64,000 nt of DNA from Rhizobium sp. Root483D2 (GCF_001426685.1 NZ_LMFB01000001.1:55823-119822); one strand, 5' to 3'; counted from the stretch's first letter, positions 23,953-31,490 are shown. Notes: generated by a model not told the origin, from the sequence alone. Translations and numbers: made by a program.

Positions 23953-24513
23953 ATGGCTGACGCCAAACCGGTCAAATCCAGCAGCCGCATCTCCAACAGC
24001 GGCCAGCCCAAGAGCAACGGTGCAAAAAGCAACGTGGTCAAGAGCGGCCCACCCAAGAGCAGCGGGGCCAAGAGCGACGCGGCAAAGAGTGACACGTCCA
24101 AAAGCGAGACGTCCAAGAGCCGCACGGTGGGGCGCGGCGCGCATTGGATCGAATGGCTGACCGGCGGAATTTGCGCCCTGCTCGTGGCCGCGATGATCGG
24201 CTGGATCAGCTATGATGCTGTCACTTCCGCTGGCGGCGCGCCGCAACTTTCCGTCAGCATTCTCAGCCAGCGGGCGTCTCCGGCAGGTGGCGGTTATGAG
24301 GTGTCTTTTACCGTCGAAAACAGGGGCAAGCGGACCGCCGCGTCCGTGCCGGTAAAGGGGGAGGTGCTGAACGGAGATACCGCGATCGAGACGCAGGAGA
24401 TCACATTTGATTATGTCCCGGCTCAGTCATCCGCGACCGGCACGCTGCTCTTCAAGACCGATCCATCCGCCAACACCTTTACCATCGTCGCGTCGGGCTA
24501 TACCGATCCGTGA
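23953..24513 (+). CDS. TIGR02588 family membrane-anchored protein
   Basis: A 186-residue protein with three parts. Residues 1-58 hold a lysine/serine-rich repeat (KSNGAKS, KSSGAKS, KSDTSKS units). One transmembrane helix follows at about 66-88 (WLTGGICALLVAAMIGWISY). The periplasmic domain resembles a beta-sandwich (YEVSFTVENRGKRTAASVPVKGEV). The length of the K-S repeat may vary between strains. It pairs with TIGR02587 immediately upstream and converges with the gene ending at 24544. Confidence 0.78.
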   Translation: MADAKPVKSSSRISNSGQPKSNGAKSNVVKSGPPKSSGAKSDAAKSDTSKSETSKSRTVGRGAHWIEWLTGGICALLVAAMIGWISYDAVTSAGGAPQLSVSILSQRASPAGGGYEVSFTVENRGKRTAASVPVKGEVLNGDTAIETQEITFDYVPAQSSATGTLLFKTDPSANTFTIVASGYTDP

Positions 24514-24543
24514 TAAACGCCATGCGGTAGAAACATCTGCCGC

Positions 24544-24837
24544 TCAGACGCGATTTTCAGTGTTGCGGGCGGGCACGGACGACACGGCATTCCATTGAAA
24601 CTGGCTGCTCGACGGGTCGCCGTCGCCTGGAACCCAGAAGCTTGCCGGTGGCATCGACCGGGCTGCCGGTTTTGACAGAAGCGCCTTGACGGCGCGTTTC
24701 GCTTCGGATGCGTTTGAAAACAGACGGCCATCCAGACCCAAGACGCTGAACTTGACAGCGAGAAAGCGAAATCCATTATCCTCGCGCATCAAAGCGCCAA
24801 CGGCTTCGCCGCCGAACTCTATAACTTGTTTCTGCAT
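24544..24837 (-). CDS. Conserved small hypothetical protein under a GSR promoter
   Basis: A 97-residue soluble protein starting MQKQVIEFGGEAVGALM; the core FRFLAVKFSVLGLDGRLFSNASEAKRAV looks like a compact alpha/beta domain found in hypothetical rhizobial proteins. ATG 24837 follows GGAG at about 10 bases; the longer frame to 24882 lacks a site. An exact EcfG-type promoter lies 97 bases upstream, which argues that this is a real, stress-induced gene. Confidence 0.65.
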   Translation of the reverse strand: MQKQVIEFGGEAVGALMREDNGFRFLAVKFSVLGLDGRLFSNASEAKRAVKALLSKPAARSMPPASFWVPGDGDPSSSQFQWNAVSSVPARNTENRV

Positions 24838-24933
24838 TGAAATACTGCTCCCGCCGCCGTTTATCACGGCGGTCATTTCCATTCGCTGCGCATGGCACAG
24901 CCGACCGAGCCCTCGCCTTCAGCCAACCCATAT

Positions 24934-24958
24934 AACGGACGAGCTTGACGTTTGTTCC
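24934..24958 (-). promoter_or_regulatory. EcfG-type promoter
   Basis: Minus strand GGAAC (24954-24958), N16, CGTT (24934-24937), exact, intergenic, upstream of the 97-residue protein gene starting at 24837. Confidence 0.75.
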
Positions 24959-25088
24959 GGGGTTCCGGAAATTTATTGTAATAAAACTTGAGGAGTGAGG
25001 CTGACCGGAAATACCTCCCGGCGCCGGGCCGCTGGCAAAGCCCATCCCGGCATTCGGTGGAGCATTTGGGAAATCATGCGTTTCACCA

Positions 25089-25216
25089 ACTCTCCGTCAT
25101 CTCTGTGCTTGTCACAGAGATCCAGTCAACTCAAGTCCTTCAGCTGAAATAGTCTTTTGACCCGACGGACGTCGGGTCGCTGGATCCCCGCCACAAGGGC
25201 GAGGATGACGGAGAGT
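25089..25216. repeat. Palindromic intergenic repeat, intact copy
   Basis: A 128-bp element with perfect 12-bp terminal inverted repeats ACTCTCCGTCAT (25089-25100) and ATGACGGAGAGT (25205-25216). An internal dyad GACCCGAC-GGAC-GTCGGGTC is at 25159-25178. Highly similar copies are at 43941-44063 and, partly, at 1-51. It codes for no protein and resembles the RIME-type mosaic elements of rhizobia. Confidence 0.85.
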
Positions 25217-25267
25217 GGGGTAATTGCTCTCGTCAAACCAGCTTGTTCAGAATTTGTCGGCAATCAA

Positions 25268-25292
25268 GGCGCCGGGGATCGCTCCCGGCGCC
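25268..25292 (-). terminator. Hairpin after the D-amino acid dehydrogenase gene
   Basis: Perfect 9-bp arms GGCGCCGGG/CCCGGCGCC with a 7-nt loop, beginning 8 bases past the stop at 25301. The T run is weak on the minus strand. Confidence 0.6.
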
Positions 25293-25300
25293 CGTTTTCG

Positions 25301-26554
25301 TCAGGCCAGGAAACGGTCCGGCCGGAACGGCTTGATATCGATCACGGTCTTTTCGCCGGTCATCTTTTCGGCGAGCGCACGGCCGGTCACCGGGCCAAGC
25401 GTCATGCCGTGATGGGCGTGGCCGAAGGCAAACCAGAGGCCTTCGTGACGCGGCGCCTTGCCGATGATCGGCATCATATCCGGCGTGCACGGCCGCGCGC
25501 CCATCCACGGTTCCTCATCGCGGCGCTCCGCCAACGGAAAGAATTCGCGCGCGACGCGTTCGGCCCGCGTCAGTTGAACGGGGGTTTTCGGCGCATCGCG
25601 ATTGGCGAATTCTGCGCCCGTGGTCAGGCGGATGCCGCGCAGCATCGGCGCCAGGAAATAGCCCTTTTCGGCGTCGAGCACCCAGTTGTTCAGCTGTGCG
25701 CCGTCCGCCATGCCGTAATGCATGTGATAGCCGCGCTTGACGGCCAGCGGGAAACGGTAGCCGAGTTTTTTCGTGACCGTGTCGGCCCAGGGACCGAGCG
25801 CCACGACGACTTCCTTGGCTTCCAGCGGCCCTTCCGGCGTTGCAACGCGCCAGCCCGGACCTTCGAGAATATGTTCGAGCGTTGCCGCATCACCGGACAC
25901 CAGGCGGCCGCCGAGCGACTGGAAATAGGCGAGATACGCCTTGTTCAGGCTGTGCGGATCGCGGATCGACCAGGGATCGGTCCAGCGCAGGCCGCCGGTC
26001 AGGTCGGCACGGATGGATGGCTCCATCACCTTCAGCTCGCTGCTCGACAGCTTCTGGTGATTGACGCCGAAAGTCGAGGAGAGCTTTTCCGCTTCCTTAT
26101 AGGCCGCGTCGCGCGCCGCTTCGCTGCGGAACACTTTCATCCAGCCATCCTTGCGGATGAGATCGCCGGCGCCCGACGCATTGATGAGGTCTGCATGTTC
26201 GGCGATCGAATTTTCGATCAGCGGCGCATACATGGACGCGATATTCTGATGCTGGGTGAAACCCGAATTCCACCAGTAGCGGATCAGAAACGGCACAAGG
26301 CCCGGCAGCGCACGGAAATGATAATGAGCGTCGATCGTGTTGTTCAGCGCATAGCGGAACAGTGCACCGAAATCATGCGGGAAACCATAGGGAAAGACGC
26401 CTTCGCGCTGGATCAGGCCGGCATTGCCATAGGAGGTTTCCTCGCCGGCACCGCGGCGGTCGAGCAGCACCACGGACTTGCCCCGCCGCGCCAGATGGAT
26501 GGCCGTCGACAGGCCGACTATGCCTGCGCCCAAAACAACGACGTCTGTCTTCAT
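25301..26554 (-). CDS. D-amino acid dehydrogenase (DadA-type FAD oxidoreductase)
   Basis: FAD-dependent amine/amino acid oxidoreductase of 417 residues, predicted to deaminate D-amino acids to 2-oxo acids and pass electrons to the respiratory chain. The FAD-binding motif VVVLGAGIVGLSTA is at the N-terminus; the C-terminal GARPCTPDMMPIIGKAP and FGHAHHGMTLGPVTGR blocks are typical of DadA relatives. ATG 26554 is supported by GGGAA upstream. No alanine racemase gene is adjacent, so the natural substrate is uncertain. It lies 26 bases after the UPF0114 gene and may share its transcript. Confidence 0.85.
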   Translation of the reverse strand: MKTDVVVLGAGIVGLSTAIHLARRGKSVVLLDRRGAGEETSYGNAGLIQREGVFPYGFPHDFGALFRYALNNTIDAHYHFRALPGLVPFLIRYWWNSGFTQHQNIASMYAPLIENSIAEHADLINASGAGDLIRKDGWMKVFRSEAARDAAYKEAEKLSSTFGVNHQKLSSSELKVMEPSIRADLTGGLRWTDPWSIRDPHSLNKAYLAYFQSLGGRLVSGDAATLEHILEGPGWRVATPEGPLEAKEVVVALGPWADTVTKKLGYRFPLAVKRGYHMHYGMADGAQLNNWVLDAEKGYFLAPMLRGIRLTTGAEFANRDAPKTPVQLTRAERVAREFFPLAERRDEEPWMGARPCTPDMMPIIGKAPRHEGLWFAFGHAHHGMTLGPVTGRALAEKMTGEKTVIDIKPFRPDRFLA

Positions 26555-26580
26555 ATCCTGTTCCCTGTTCTGCTTTGCGC

Positions 26581-27081
26581 TTATTTCTTCAGTCTGTTCA
26601 TGATCTGCTCGAGGAACCCGAGCATCAGTGCCGAAACCACGAAGGCGATGTGAATGATGGTCGCCCACATCAGATGCTCGCCTGTATAGCTCTGCACGTT
26701 GAGGAAAATCTGCAGGAGATGGATGGACGAGATCGCGACGATCGACGATGCCACCTTGATCTTCAGACTGCCTGAATCCAGCTTGCCCAGGAACGACACC
26801 TCGGCATCGGCTTCATCGAAACGGCTGACGAAATTTTCATAGCCGGAGATCATCACCATGACGATGAGGCTGGCAACGAGCGCCGCATCGATGAGGCCGA
26901 GCATCGCCAGGATCATGTCGGATTCATCATAGGTGAAGACCATGATGGCGACCTTGTAGAACTTAAACACGAAGGACACGGCATAGAGCGCCAGGGCCGC
27001 AACCAGGCCGAGGTAAAAGACCACGAGGAGCCAGCGGCTCGACAGGATGATCCTTTCAACGATGAGTTCCAGCGATTTCAT
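26581..27081 (-). CDS. UPF0114 (YqhA) family membrane protein
   Basis: A 166-residue protein with four hydrophobic segments, matching the length of E. coli YqhA (164). The start MKSLELIVERIILSSRWLLVVFYLGL and the mid-part MISGYENFVSRFD are characteristic of UPF0114/TIGR00645. Function unknown. Starts at 27132 and 27156 would add a tail not seen in the family. It may be co-transcribed with the downstream oxidoreductase gene. Confidence 0.85.
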   Translation of the reverse strand: MKSLELIVERIILSSRWLLVVFYLGLVAALALYAVSFVFKFYKVAIMVFTYDESDMILAMLGLIDAALVASLIVMVMISGYENFVSRFDEADAEVSFLGKLDSGSLKIKVASSIVAISSIHLLQIFLNVQSYTGEHLMWATIIHIAFVVSALMLGFLEQIMNRLKK

Positions 27082-27235
27082 GCGTAGTACGGCTCCGGAC
27101 TTGTGCAGTTGCGAGATGGTCCGGTCATGCATAGCCAAGCCCATTGCCTTCGGCAAGACGGCAAGCAGCGCGAGCTAGGGAGAGATCCTCAAACGCGCGA
27201 AGGGCCTAAACGCGCAAAGGGCCCAAACGCCAAAA

Positions 27236-27261
27236 GGGAGCGATGCTTTCGCATCGCTCCC
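27236..27261 (-). terminator. Intrinsic terminator after the DUF1328 gene
   Basis: Perfect 11-bp arms GGGAGCGATGC/GCATCGCTCCC with a TTTC loop, followed on the minus strand by CTTTT. It ends the DUF1328 transcript about 29 bases past its stop. Confidence 0.85.
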
Positions 27262-27289
27262 TTCGTTCACGCACTCACCCGAGATGGGG

Positions 27290-27454
27290 TCAGGTGCGGC
27301 GCATCAGGCCAGCCACCAGCGAGATGACCAGGAAGGCAAGGAACAGGAAGAACAGAATCTGCGCGATACCGGCAGAAGCGCCTGCAATACCACCAAAGCC
27401 CAACACGCCGGCAATGATGGCAACAACGAGGAAGACGAGAGCGTAGTACAGCAT
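27290..27454 (-). CDS. DUF1328 (YtjA-like) small membrane protein
   Basis: A 54-residue protein made of two hydrophobic helices: [20 protein letters not shown] and [18 protein letters not shown], ending MRRT. This is the DUF1328/YtjA family, a frequent GSR target of unknown function. AAGGAG lies 8 bases before the ATG at 27454, with an exact GSR promoter 36 bases upstream and a perfect terminator downstream. It is a complete, compact transcription unit. Confidence 0.92.
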   Translation of the reverse strand: MLYYALVFLVVAIIAGVLGFGGIAGASAGIAQILFFLFLAFLVISLVAGLMRRT

Positions 27455-27489
27455 GAGAAATTCTCCTTGGTTTCAATCATTGCTGAATA

Positions 27490-27514
27490 AACGCCGGGCG
27501 GGTACTTTTGTTCC
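27490..27514 (-). promoter_or_regulatory. EcfG-type promoter of the DUF1328 gene
   Basis: Minus strand GGAAC (27510-27514), N16, CGTT (27490-27493), exact. The -10 is 36 bases from the ATG. Confidence 0.85.
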
Positions 27515-27647
27515 GTGGAAAAAGGCGCTGGAGACATTGCGTCTCATTTTATCTCTTCATCAAACCCGTCATCAACACTGGAAACGGATCGTTAACCATG
27601 GCGCAAGAGATTGCCCCAATTTGACACGGTTTGGCCACGTATTTCTC

Positions 27648-27673
27648 GGAACATTAGCAAGGCAGGGAACGTT
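27648..27673 (+). promoter_or_regulatory. EcfG-type promoter of the NepR-like gene
   Basis: GGAAC (27648-27652), N17, CGTT (27670-27673), exact, intergenic and divergent from the DUF1328 promoter. The -10 is 17 bases from ATG 27691 and 32 from ATG 27706. Confidence 0.8.
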
Positions 27674-27690
27674 GTGAAGGCATATACCTC

Positions 27691-27915
27691 ATGCGAGATA
27701 GTAAAATGACCGTATCAACAACGAATATCGTGAAATCTGCCTCGGCTGCGGTGCAAATGCCCAATAAAGGCCGCGACATAAATCTGCATATCGGTTCGAC
27801 CCTACGCGATCTTTACTTCGCGGAAAACCCGCCGGCCACGGACGGCACATTGTCTGATCTTCTCGATGATCTTGAGGCGGCGGAAAGCCGGGCTCGGAAA
27901 AAAGCGGGCAATTGA
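27691..27915 (+). CDS. Small NepR-like protein
   Basis: A 74-residue protein (69 if ATG 27706 is used, which the promoter position favours). The part HIGSTLRDLYFAENPP...LSDLLDDLEAAE aligns by eye with the core of the NepR at 31532 (ASKLKALYSSVEQEP...LDLLEKLDQAE), sharing the L-LY helix and the LDLL-L helix. The usual P-D-x-F between the helices is replaced. It may be a second, divergent anti-EcfG factor or a decoy. An exact GSR promoter precedes it and a strong terminator follows. Confidence 0.6.
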   Translation: MRDSKMTVSTTNIVKSASAAVQMPNKGRDINLHIGSTLRDLYFAENPPATDGTLSDLLDDLEAAESRARKKAGN

Positions 27916-27945
27916 GACCTGCAGTGAAGACGAAACAAAAATATG

Positions 27946-27967
27946 GCGGCCATGGGCCGCTTTTTTT
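27946..27967 (+). terminator. Terminator after the NepR-like gene
   Basis: Stem GCGGCC/GGCCGC with a 3-nt loop, then seven T residues (27961-27967). Confidence 0.85.
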
Positions 27968-27992
27968 GTGCCTACGTGAAGAAGTCAATGAA

Positions 27993-28022
27993 AAAACCGG
28001 CGCCAATCGACGCCGGTTTTTT
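27993..28022. terminator. Bidirectional terminator after the PRC-barrel gene
   Basis: Arms AAAACCGGCG (27993-28002) and CGCCGGTTTT (28011-28020), with A run and T run on either side. It sits 13 bases past the PRC-barrel gene stop. Confidence 0.85.
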
Positions 28023-28034
28023 TAAGCATAGTCG

Positions 28035-28964
28035 TTAGTTTGCGGGCGCGGCCAGAACGATGCCGCGCGGATTGGCCTTATAGGCTTCTGCGTCATAGGC
28101 GGCCTGTGTTTCCATCTGTTCCTTGGTGAAAGGCGAGTAGATGGTCATCGTGCCCTTGGCATCGGCCATCACCTGAACACTCTGCGCGCTCATCGCCACC
28201 GGCTTCTGGCCAATGCCGAGGAAGCCGCCGACATCGATGACATAGGCTTCGACCTTGCCGTTCTTGTCGAGAAGTACATCGCCGATTTCGCCGACCTTGG
28301 TATCGTCGGCAACCTTGACCTCGGTGCCGATCAACTTTTCTGCGCTGATCAAGGACGGATCGACCAACTTCATTTCATCCGCTGGCGGCAGATCCGGGTC
28401 GGTCATTTCCGGCGTGGTGCCGGTGGCCGGCGGGATGGCTTCGGCCGCTTCGTCAGTGATGACGGGGGCCGTGGCCGATGCAGCCGTGTTATCGGCTTCC
28501 GGTGCCGTTGCCGCGACGCCATCTGCGATGGCCGAGCGCTCGAATTCCGGAGCGGCCTGCAGCTCTTCCTTGGTAGCCGAAATCACGATGATACGCTGCC
28601 CATCCCGATCGGACCAGGAGACACGGTCGAAACTGACCGCCACATCTTTCTCGCCGATGCCGAGAAAGCCACCGACGCCGACAACCAGCGCCTCGGCGCC
28701 GCCATCGGCATTGATGACGACATCATTGACATCGCCGATCGCCTCACCCTGTTCGTCGGCGCCGGTATAAACCGTCTTACCCAGCACGGACGTGGCCAGC
28801 ACCTGTTCCGGCGACGCCGAGAAATAACCGGCCGGACCCTTGGCAGCCTTTGTGCCGGTGCTTGTCGCAGGGGTGCCATCAGCATTGATGGCGCCTTCCT
28901 GCGCCCATGCGCCGGTGGCCAAAAGTGCCGCAAGCGCGGTCGTCGCCATAAGAGTGCGGATCAT
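28035..28964 (-). CDS. Exported protein with two PRC-barrel domains
   Basis: A 309-residue protein with a signal peptide ending ATGAWA. It has two PRC-barrel repeats at about residues 55-125 and 200-275, each with the phrase VGGFLGIG. They are joined by an Ala/Thr/Pro-rich linker. PRC-barrels are RNA- or protein-binding beta-barrels; exported versions are frequent GSR targets in rhizobia, function unknown. AAGGAG precedes ATG 28964 by 8 bases, and an exact GSR promoter lies 83 bases upstream. Confidence 0.85.
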   Translation of the reverse strand: MIRTLMATTALAALLATGAWAQEGAINADGTPATSTGTKAAKGPAGYFSASPEQVLATSVLGKTVYTGADEQGEAIGDVNDVVINADGGAEALVVGVGGFLGIGEKDVAVSFDRVSWSDRDGQRIIVISATKEELQAAPEFERSAIADGVAATAPEADNTAASATAPVITDEAAEAIPPATGTTPEMTDPDLPPADEMKLVDPSLISAEKLIGTEVKVADDTKVGEIGDVLLDKNGKVEAYVIDVGGFLGIGQKPVAMSAQSVQVMADAKGTMTIYSPFTKEQMETQAAYDAEAYKANPRGIVLAAPAN

Positions 28965-29046
28965 TGTTGAACTCCTTCGTGGAAATTAGGGAGACGCCTG
29001 TGGCGGCTGAAAAGCCGGGGTTCAGCCGGCTGTGATTGCTCCTCAG

Positions 29047-29071
29047 AACGAACCGGCGCCGATTTTGTTCC
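29047..29071 (-). promoter_or_regulatory. EcfG-type promoter of the PRC-barrel gene
   Basis: Minus strand GGAAC (29067-29071), N16, CGTT (29047-29050), exact and intergenic. Confidence 0.8.
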
Positions 29072-29104
29072 CTATTGTCACCGCCTGCCGGCCTGGCCGG
29101 ACGC

Positions 29105-29140
29105 AAAAACGGCACCCGGTTTTCGCAAACCGGATGCCGC
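29105..29140 (-). terminator. Terminator after the csbD-like gene
   Basis: An imperfect long hairpin (GCGGCATCCGGTTT with AAAACCGGGTGCCG) followed on the minus strand by TTTTT, 26 bases past the CsbD stop. Confidence 0.7.
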
Positions 29141-29165
29141 TTCAAACCTCTTGAACCAGTACAGA

Positions 29166-29360
29166 TCAGTGGCGTGACCATTCGTCGATCTGGCGCTCGG
29201 CCTCTTCCTTCTCGACGCCGTAATGGGCCTGGATCTTGCCAGCCAATTCCTGACGGCGGCCGTTGATCACGTCGAGATCGTCGTCTGTCAGCTTGCCCCA
29301 TTGGGTCTGGGCCTTGCCGCGATATTCCTTCCACTTGCCTTCGATCATATCCCAGTTCAT
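29166..29360 (-). CDS. CsbD family stress protein
   Basis: A 64-residue soluble protein with the family start MNWDMIEGKWKEYRGKAQTQWGKLTDDDLDVI. CsbD proteins are sigma-B or GSR induced small proteins of unknown function. AAGGAG precedes the ATG by 7 bases. It follows the 109-residue protein gene by 30 bases, and no separate promoter was seen, so it is probably transcribed from the GSR promoter at 29782-29807. Confidence 0.93.
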   Translation of the reverse strand: MNWDMIEGKWKEYRGKAQTQWGKLTDDDLDVINGRRQELAGKIQAHYGVEKEEAERQIDEWSRH

Positions 29361-29390
29361 GGCATTCTCCTTACGTTGGGTTTGACTATG

Positions 29391-29720
29391 TTAATTGCTG
29401 ATGACGCTCTGACGGCCCGTTTTACCGGCAACGAGAACAGGTGCAGCGGGCTCATCGAAGGTGACCTGGACGTCGAGCTCGTTGGCTGGCGTGATCGCCC
29501 ATGTGATCGTTGCATCCTCGATGTAAAGAGCAGGATCGATCGCAGCACATTTGCCGTAGATGACCTTATAACGGTCGCGCGCATCGTTCACGGCTGGCTG
29601 CAAAAGCGCCTGGCATTCCTCGGCCGTCTCAAAGCCGACCGCCGGTGCTGGCAATTCCTTGCATTCGACATTGCCCTGGGTGCACCCGATAAGCATCATG
29701 ATTGCTGCGATATGTTCCAT
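29391..29720 (-). CDS. Conserved small hypothetical protein
   Basis: A 109-residue protein starting MEHIAAIMMLIGCTQGNVECKEL. The hydrophobic start could be a weak signal or lipoprotein-like segment (LIGC). Four cysteines (residues 12, 19, 35 and 57) could form disulfides. I do not know a named family. ATG 29720 follows GGGAGC by 6 bases. It is led by an exact GSR promoter and is the first gene of a unit with csbD. Confidence 0.7.
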   Translation of the reverse strand: MEHIAAIMMLIGCTQGNVECKELPAPAVGFETAEECQALLQPAVNDARDRYKVIYGKCAAIDPALYIEDATITWAITPANELDVQVTFDEPAAPVLVAGKTGRQSVISN

Positions 29721-29781
29721 CGTCGTGCTCCCTGCACAATGTTGCAGAACGTGGGAATTACTTTGCAGAACGTGGCAGGGA

Positions 29782-29807
29782 AACGGCGGCAATGGCCGGG
29801 AAGTTCC
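29782..29807 (-). promoter_or_regulatory. EcfG-type promoter, 109-residue protein and csbD
   Basis: Minus strand GGAAC (29803-29807), N17, CGTT (29782-29785), exact. It is back-to-back with the plus-strand promoter at 29821-29846, only 13 bases apart. Confidence 0.8.
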
Positions 29808-29820
29808 GGAAATTTTGACG

Positions 29821-29846
29821 GGAACTTTTTAGCGGCAGCTTGCGTT
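29821..29846 (+). promoter_or_regulatory. EcfG-type promoter of the alpha/beta hydrolase gene
   Basis: GGAAC (29821-29825), N17, CGTT (29843-29846), exact. Its position excludes the upstream in-frame start at 29840 and supports ATG 29981. Confidence 0.8.
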
Positions 29847-29980
29847 TCACCAACGCGTCAAGGAGCGCCTGGCGTGAATTGGTGAACCCGGATACCCGCA
29901 ACGGCTTTTTCGCCGTGCCCGCCCAGACAACCCAAATCTCCAAGGCATGCCTTGCTGACACAGCGAAGGAAATGCCATTC

Positions 29981-30895
29981 ATGTTGCGTCCGCCCTCTCC
30001 CCATTGGCTTTGCGAGGATCCCGGCATCAAAACCGTGCTGATCCACGGCATGGTCATGTCGCCGGCGTTCTGGTGCAGTTTTGCACCAAGCATCGTGCGC
30101 GAGGGCCGCGCCGCTGCCTATCCATTGCCGGGGCACAGCCCGTGGACGCTTGATGGTCTTGCCGGGTGCCTCACGACAAAAGCCATCGTCGATGCCTATG
30201 CCGAGGCGATCGAGCGGGATTTCGATGGCGAGCCGGTGACCCTGATTGGCCATTCGACAGGTGGCTTCGTCTCTCTCCTGCTTGCCCGGCATCGCCCGGA
30301 TCTGGTCAGCAACGTGATCCTGATGGGCGCTTTTGCCTGCGGGCGGTTTGAGGGACAGGAGCGGATGGCATCGCGCATCCTGCGGCTTCCCGTTCTGGGA
30401 CGGCATCTTTTCACCCGGCTTTTTGCCCGCTGGATTGCCACCCGCGAGACTTTCCGCTTCGGTTCGCTCGAATGCGTGTTCGACAAGGCCGCCGGCTGGG
30501 AAACCGAGGAGACCATCGCCACGATGGAAGAGGTCCGCGCGCATTTGTTGAAGTCGCAGGCGGCGGAGATTGCGGCTTTCGTCTCCTGGATGTCGCGCAC
30601 GTCCGTCATCAACGAACTCCCCTTGATTGACGTGCCGGTCCTCAACATTATCGGCGGCCGCGATGCGATCGTGCCGCCATTGCACCAGATCCATCTCTCC
30701 GGACGGCTGCCGCGCGTCCATACGGTCATTCTCGACAAGGTCGGCCATCTGCCGATGGCCGAGGCCCGCGACAAGGTTGACCAACTGATCGGGGCGTTTC
30801 TCCTCTTCGGCCCGCTGACCGCAAACCGTAAGAAAACCATTACTAAAGAGGCCGTGATCGCGCCTTGCCACAATGCGCTGCCGCTCAGCCTTTAA
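29981..30895 (+). CDS. Alpha/beta hydrolase
   Basis: A 304-residue alpha/beta hydrolase. The nucleophile Ser lies in LIGHSTGGF, the acid in GGRDAIVPP and the His in VGHLPMAE; the oxyanion region is LIHGMVMSP. The substrate is unknown. AAGGAA stands 9 bases before ATG 29981; the open frame continues to 29840 but that segment contains the promoter. Expected to be stress induced. Confidence 0.82.
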   Translation: MLRPPSPHWLCEDPGIKTVLIHGMVMSPAFWCSFAPSIVREGRAAAYPLPGHSPWTLDGLAGCLTTKAIVDAYAEAIERDFDGEPVTLIGHSTGGFVSLLLARHRPDLVSNVILMGAFACGRFEGQERMASRILRLPVLGRHLFTRLFARWIATRETFRFGSLECVFDKAAGWETEETIATMEEVRAHLLKSQAAEIAAFVSWMSRTSVINELPLIDVPVLNIIGGRDAIVPPLHQIHLSGRLPRVHTVILDKVGHLPMAEARDKVDQLIGAFLLFGPLTANRKKTITKEAVIAPCHNALPLSL

Positions 30896-30911
30896 ATGAA
30901 CACAACACGCG

Positions 30912-30936
30912 GGAACAAATTCGCGTGAGCAACGTT
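30912..30936 (+). promoter_or_regulatory. EcfG-type promoter of the DUF3309 gene
   Basis: GGAAC (30912-30916), N16, CGTT (30933-30936), exact, 51 bases before ATG 30987. Confidence 0.82.
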
Positions 30937-30986
30937 ACCGCAGCAGACCCGTGACCCGCACGGCCAGAACCCGAAGAGGAATAATC

Positions 30987-31142
30987 ATGCTCGGTACAAT
31001 TCTCCTAATTGTCTTGGTGCTCTTGCTAATCGGCGCGCTGCCGAATTGGGGCCACAGCCGCAATTGGGGCTATGGGCCGTCCGGCGGCCTCGGGCTGGTT
31101 GTTGTGATACTTCTCATCCTCGTGTTGATGGGCCGCATCTAA
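30987..31142 (+). CDS. DUF3309 small membrane protein
   Basis: A 51-residue protein: helix MLGTILLIVLVLLLIGALP, an aromatic/Gly loop (NWGHSRNWGYGPSGG), and helix LGLVVVILLILVLMGRI. This matches the DUF3309 family of tiny membrane proteins. AGAGGA precedes the ATG by 7 bases. It is followed after 51 bases by the lipoprotein gene, probably on the same transcript. Confidence 0.9.
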   Translation: MLGTILLIVLVLLLIGALPNWGHSRNWGYGPSGGLGLVVVILLILVLMGRI

Positions 31143-31193
31143 TCTGCCGTAACTTTGCTTTCGTTCATCAACAGCCTTAAAAAGGAACCAGTC

Positions 31194-31442
31194 ATGAAAA
31201 AGATCCTTCTTGCCGTCGCGCTCATTCTTCCTCTCGCCGCCTGCTCGCAGACGGAAAAGGGTGCCGGCATCGGCGCCGCATCCGGCGCCATCATCGGTGG
31301 CGTAGCGACCGGCAATGTCCGTGGCGCAGCTGTTGGTGCTGCCGTCGGTGGTGTGGCTGGCGCCTTGATCGGCAATGCCAATGAGCCGGGCCGTTGCGTC
31401 TACCGCGACCGTTATGGCCGCCGCTACACGGCAGCTTGCTGA
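31194..31442 (+). CDS. Glycine-zipper lipoprotein
   Basis: An 82-residue lipoprotein. The signal peptide ends in the lipobox LAAC (Cys17). It is followed by a two-helix glycine zipper (GAGIGAASGAIIGGVATG and GAAVGAAVGGVAGALIG) and a basic tail RCVYRDRYGRRYTAAC. It resembles SmpA/OmlA-unrelated 17 kDa-type surface antigens with a 2TM glycine zipper. AAGGA precedes the ATG. A strong terminator follows. Confidence 0.88.
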   Translation: MKKILLAVALILPLAACSQTEKGAGIGAASGAIIGGVATGNVRGAAVGAAVGGVAGALIGNANEPGRCVYRDRYGRRYTAAC

Positions 31443-31465
31443 TCCCTCAGCGCTCTTAAAACAGG

Positions 31466-31490
31466 AAAACGGGCCTCGGCCCGTTTTTTT
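31466..31490 (+). terminator. Terminator after the glycine-zipper gene
   Basis: Arms CGGGCC/GGCCCG flanked by AAAA and seven T residues (31484-31490). Confidence 0.9.

Larger units (their letters stand above)
24838..25300. other. Intergenic region holding a promoter and a palindromic repeat
   Basis: No gene is supported. The region holds the promoter at 24934-24958, the repeat at 25089-25216 and the hairpin at 25268-25292. Confidence 0.6.

Noticed and set aside
25017-25146. Possible short coding remnant running into the palindromic repeat
   Set aside because: An open stretch with a GTG and a GGAG-like site exists, but it ends inside the repeat and has no recognisable protein pattern.
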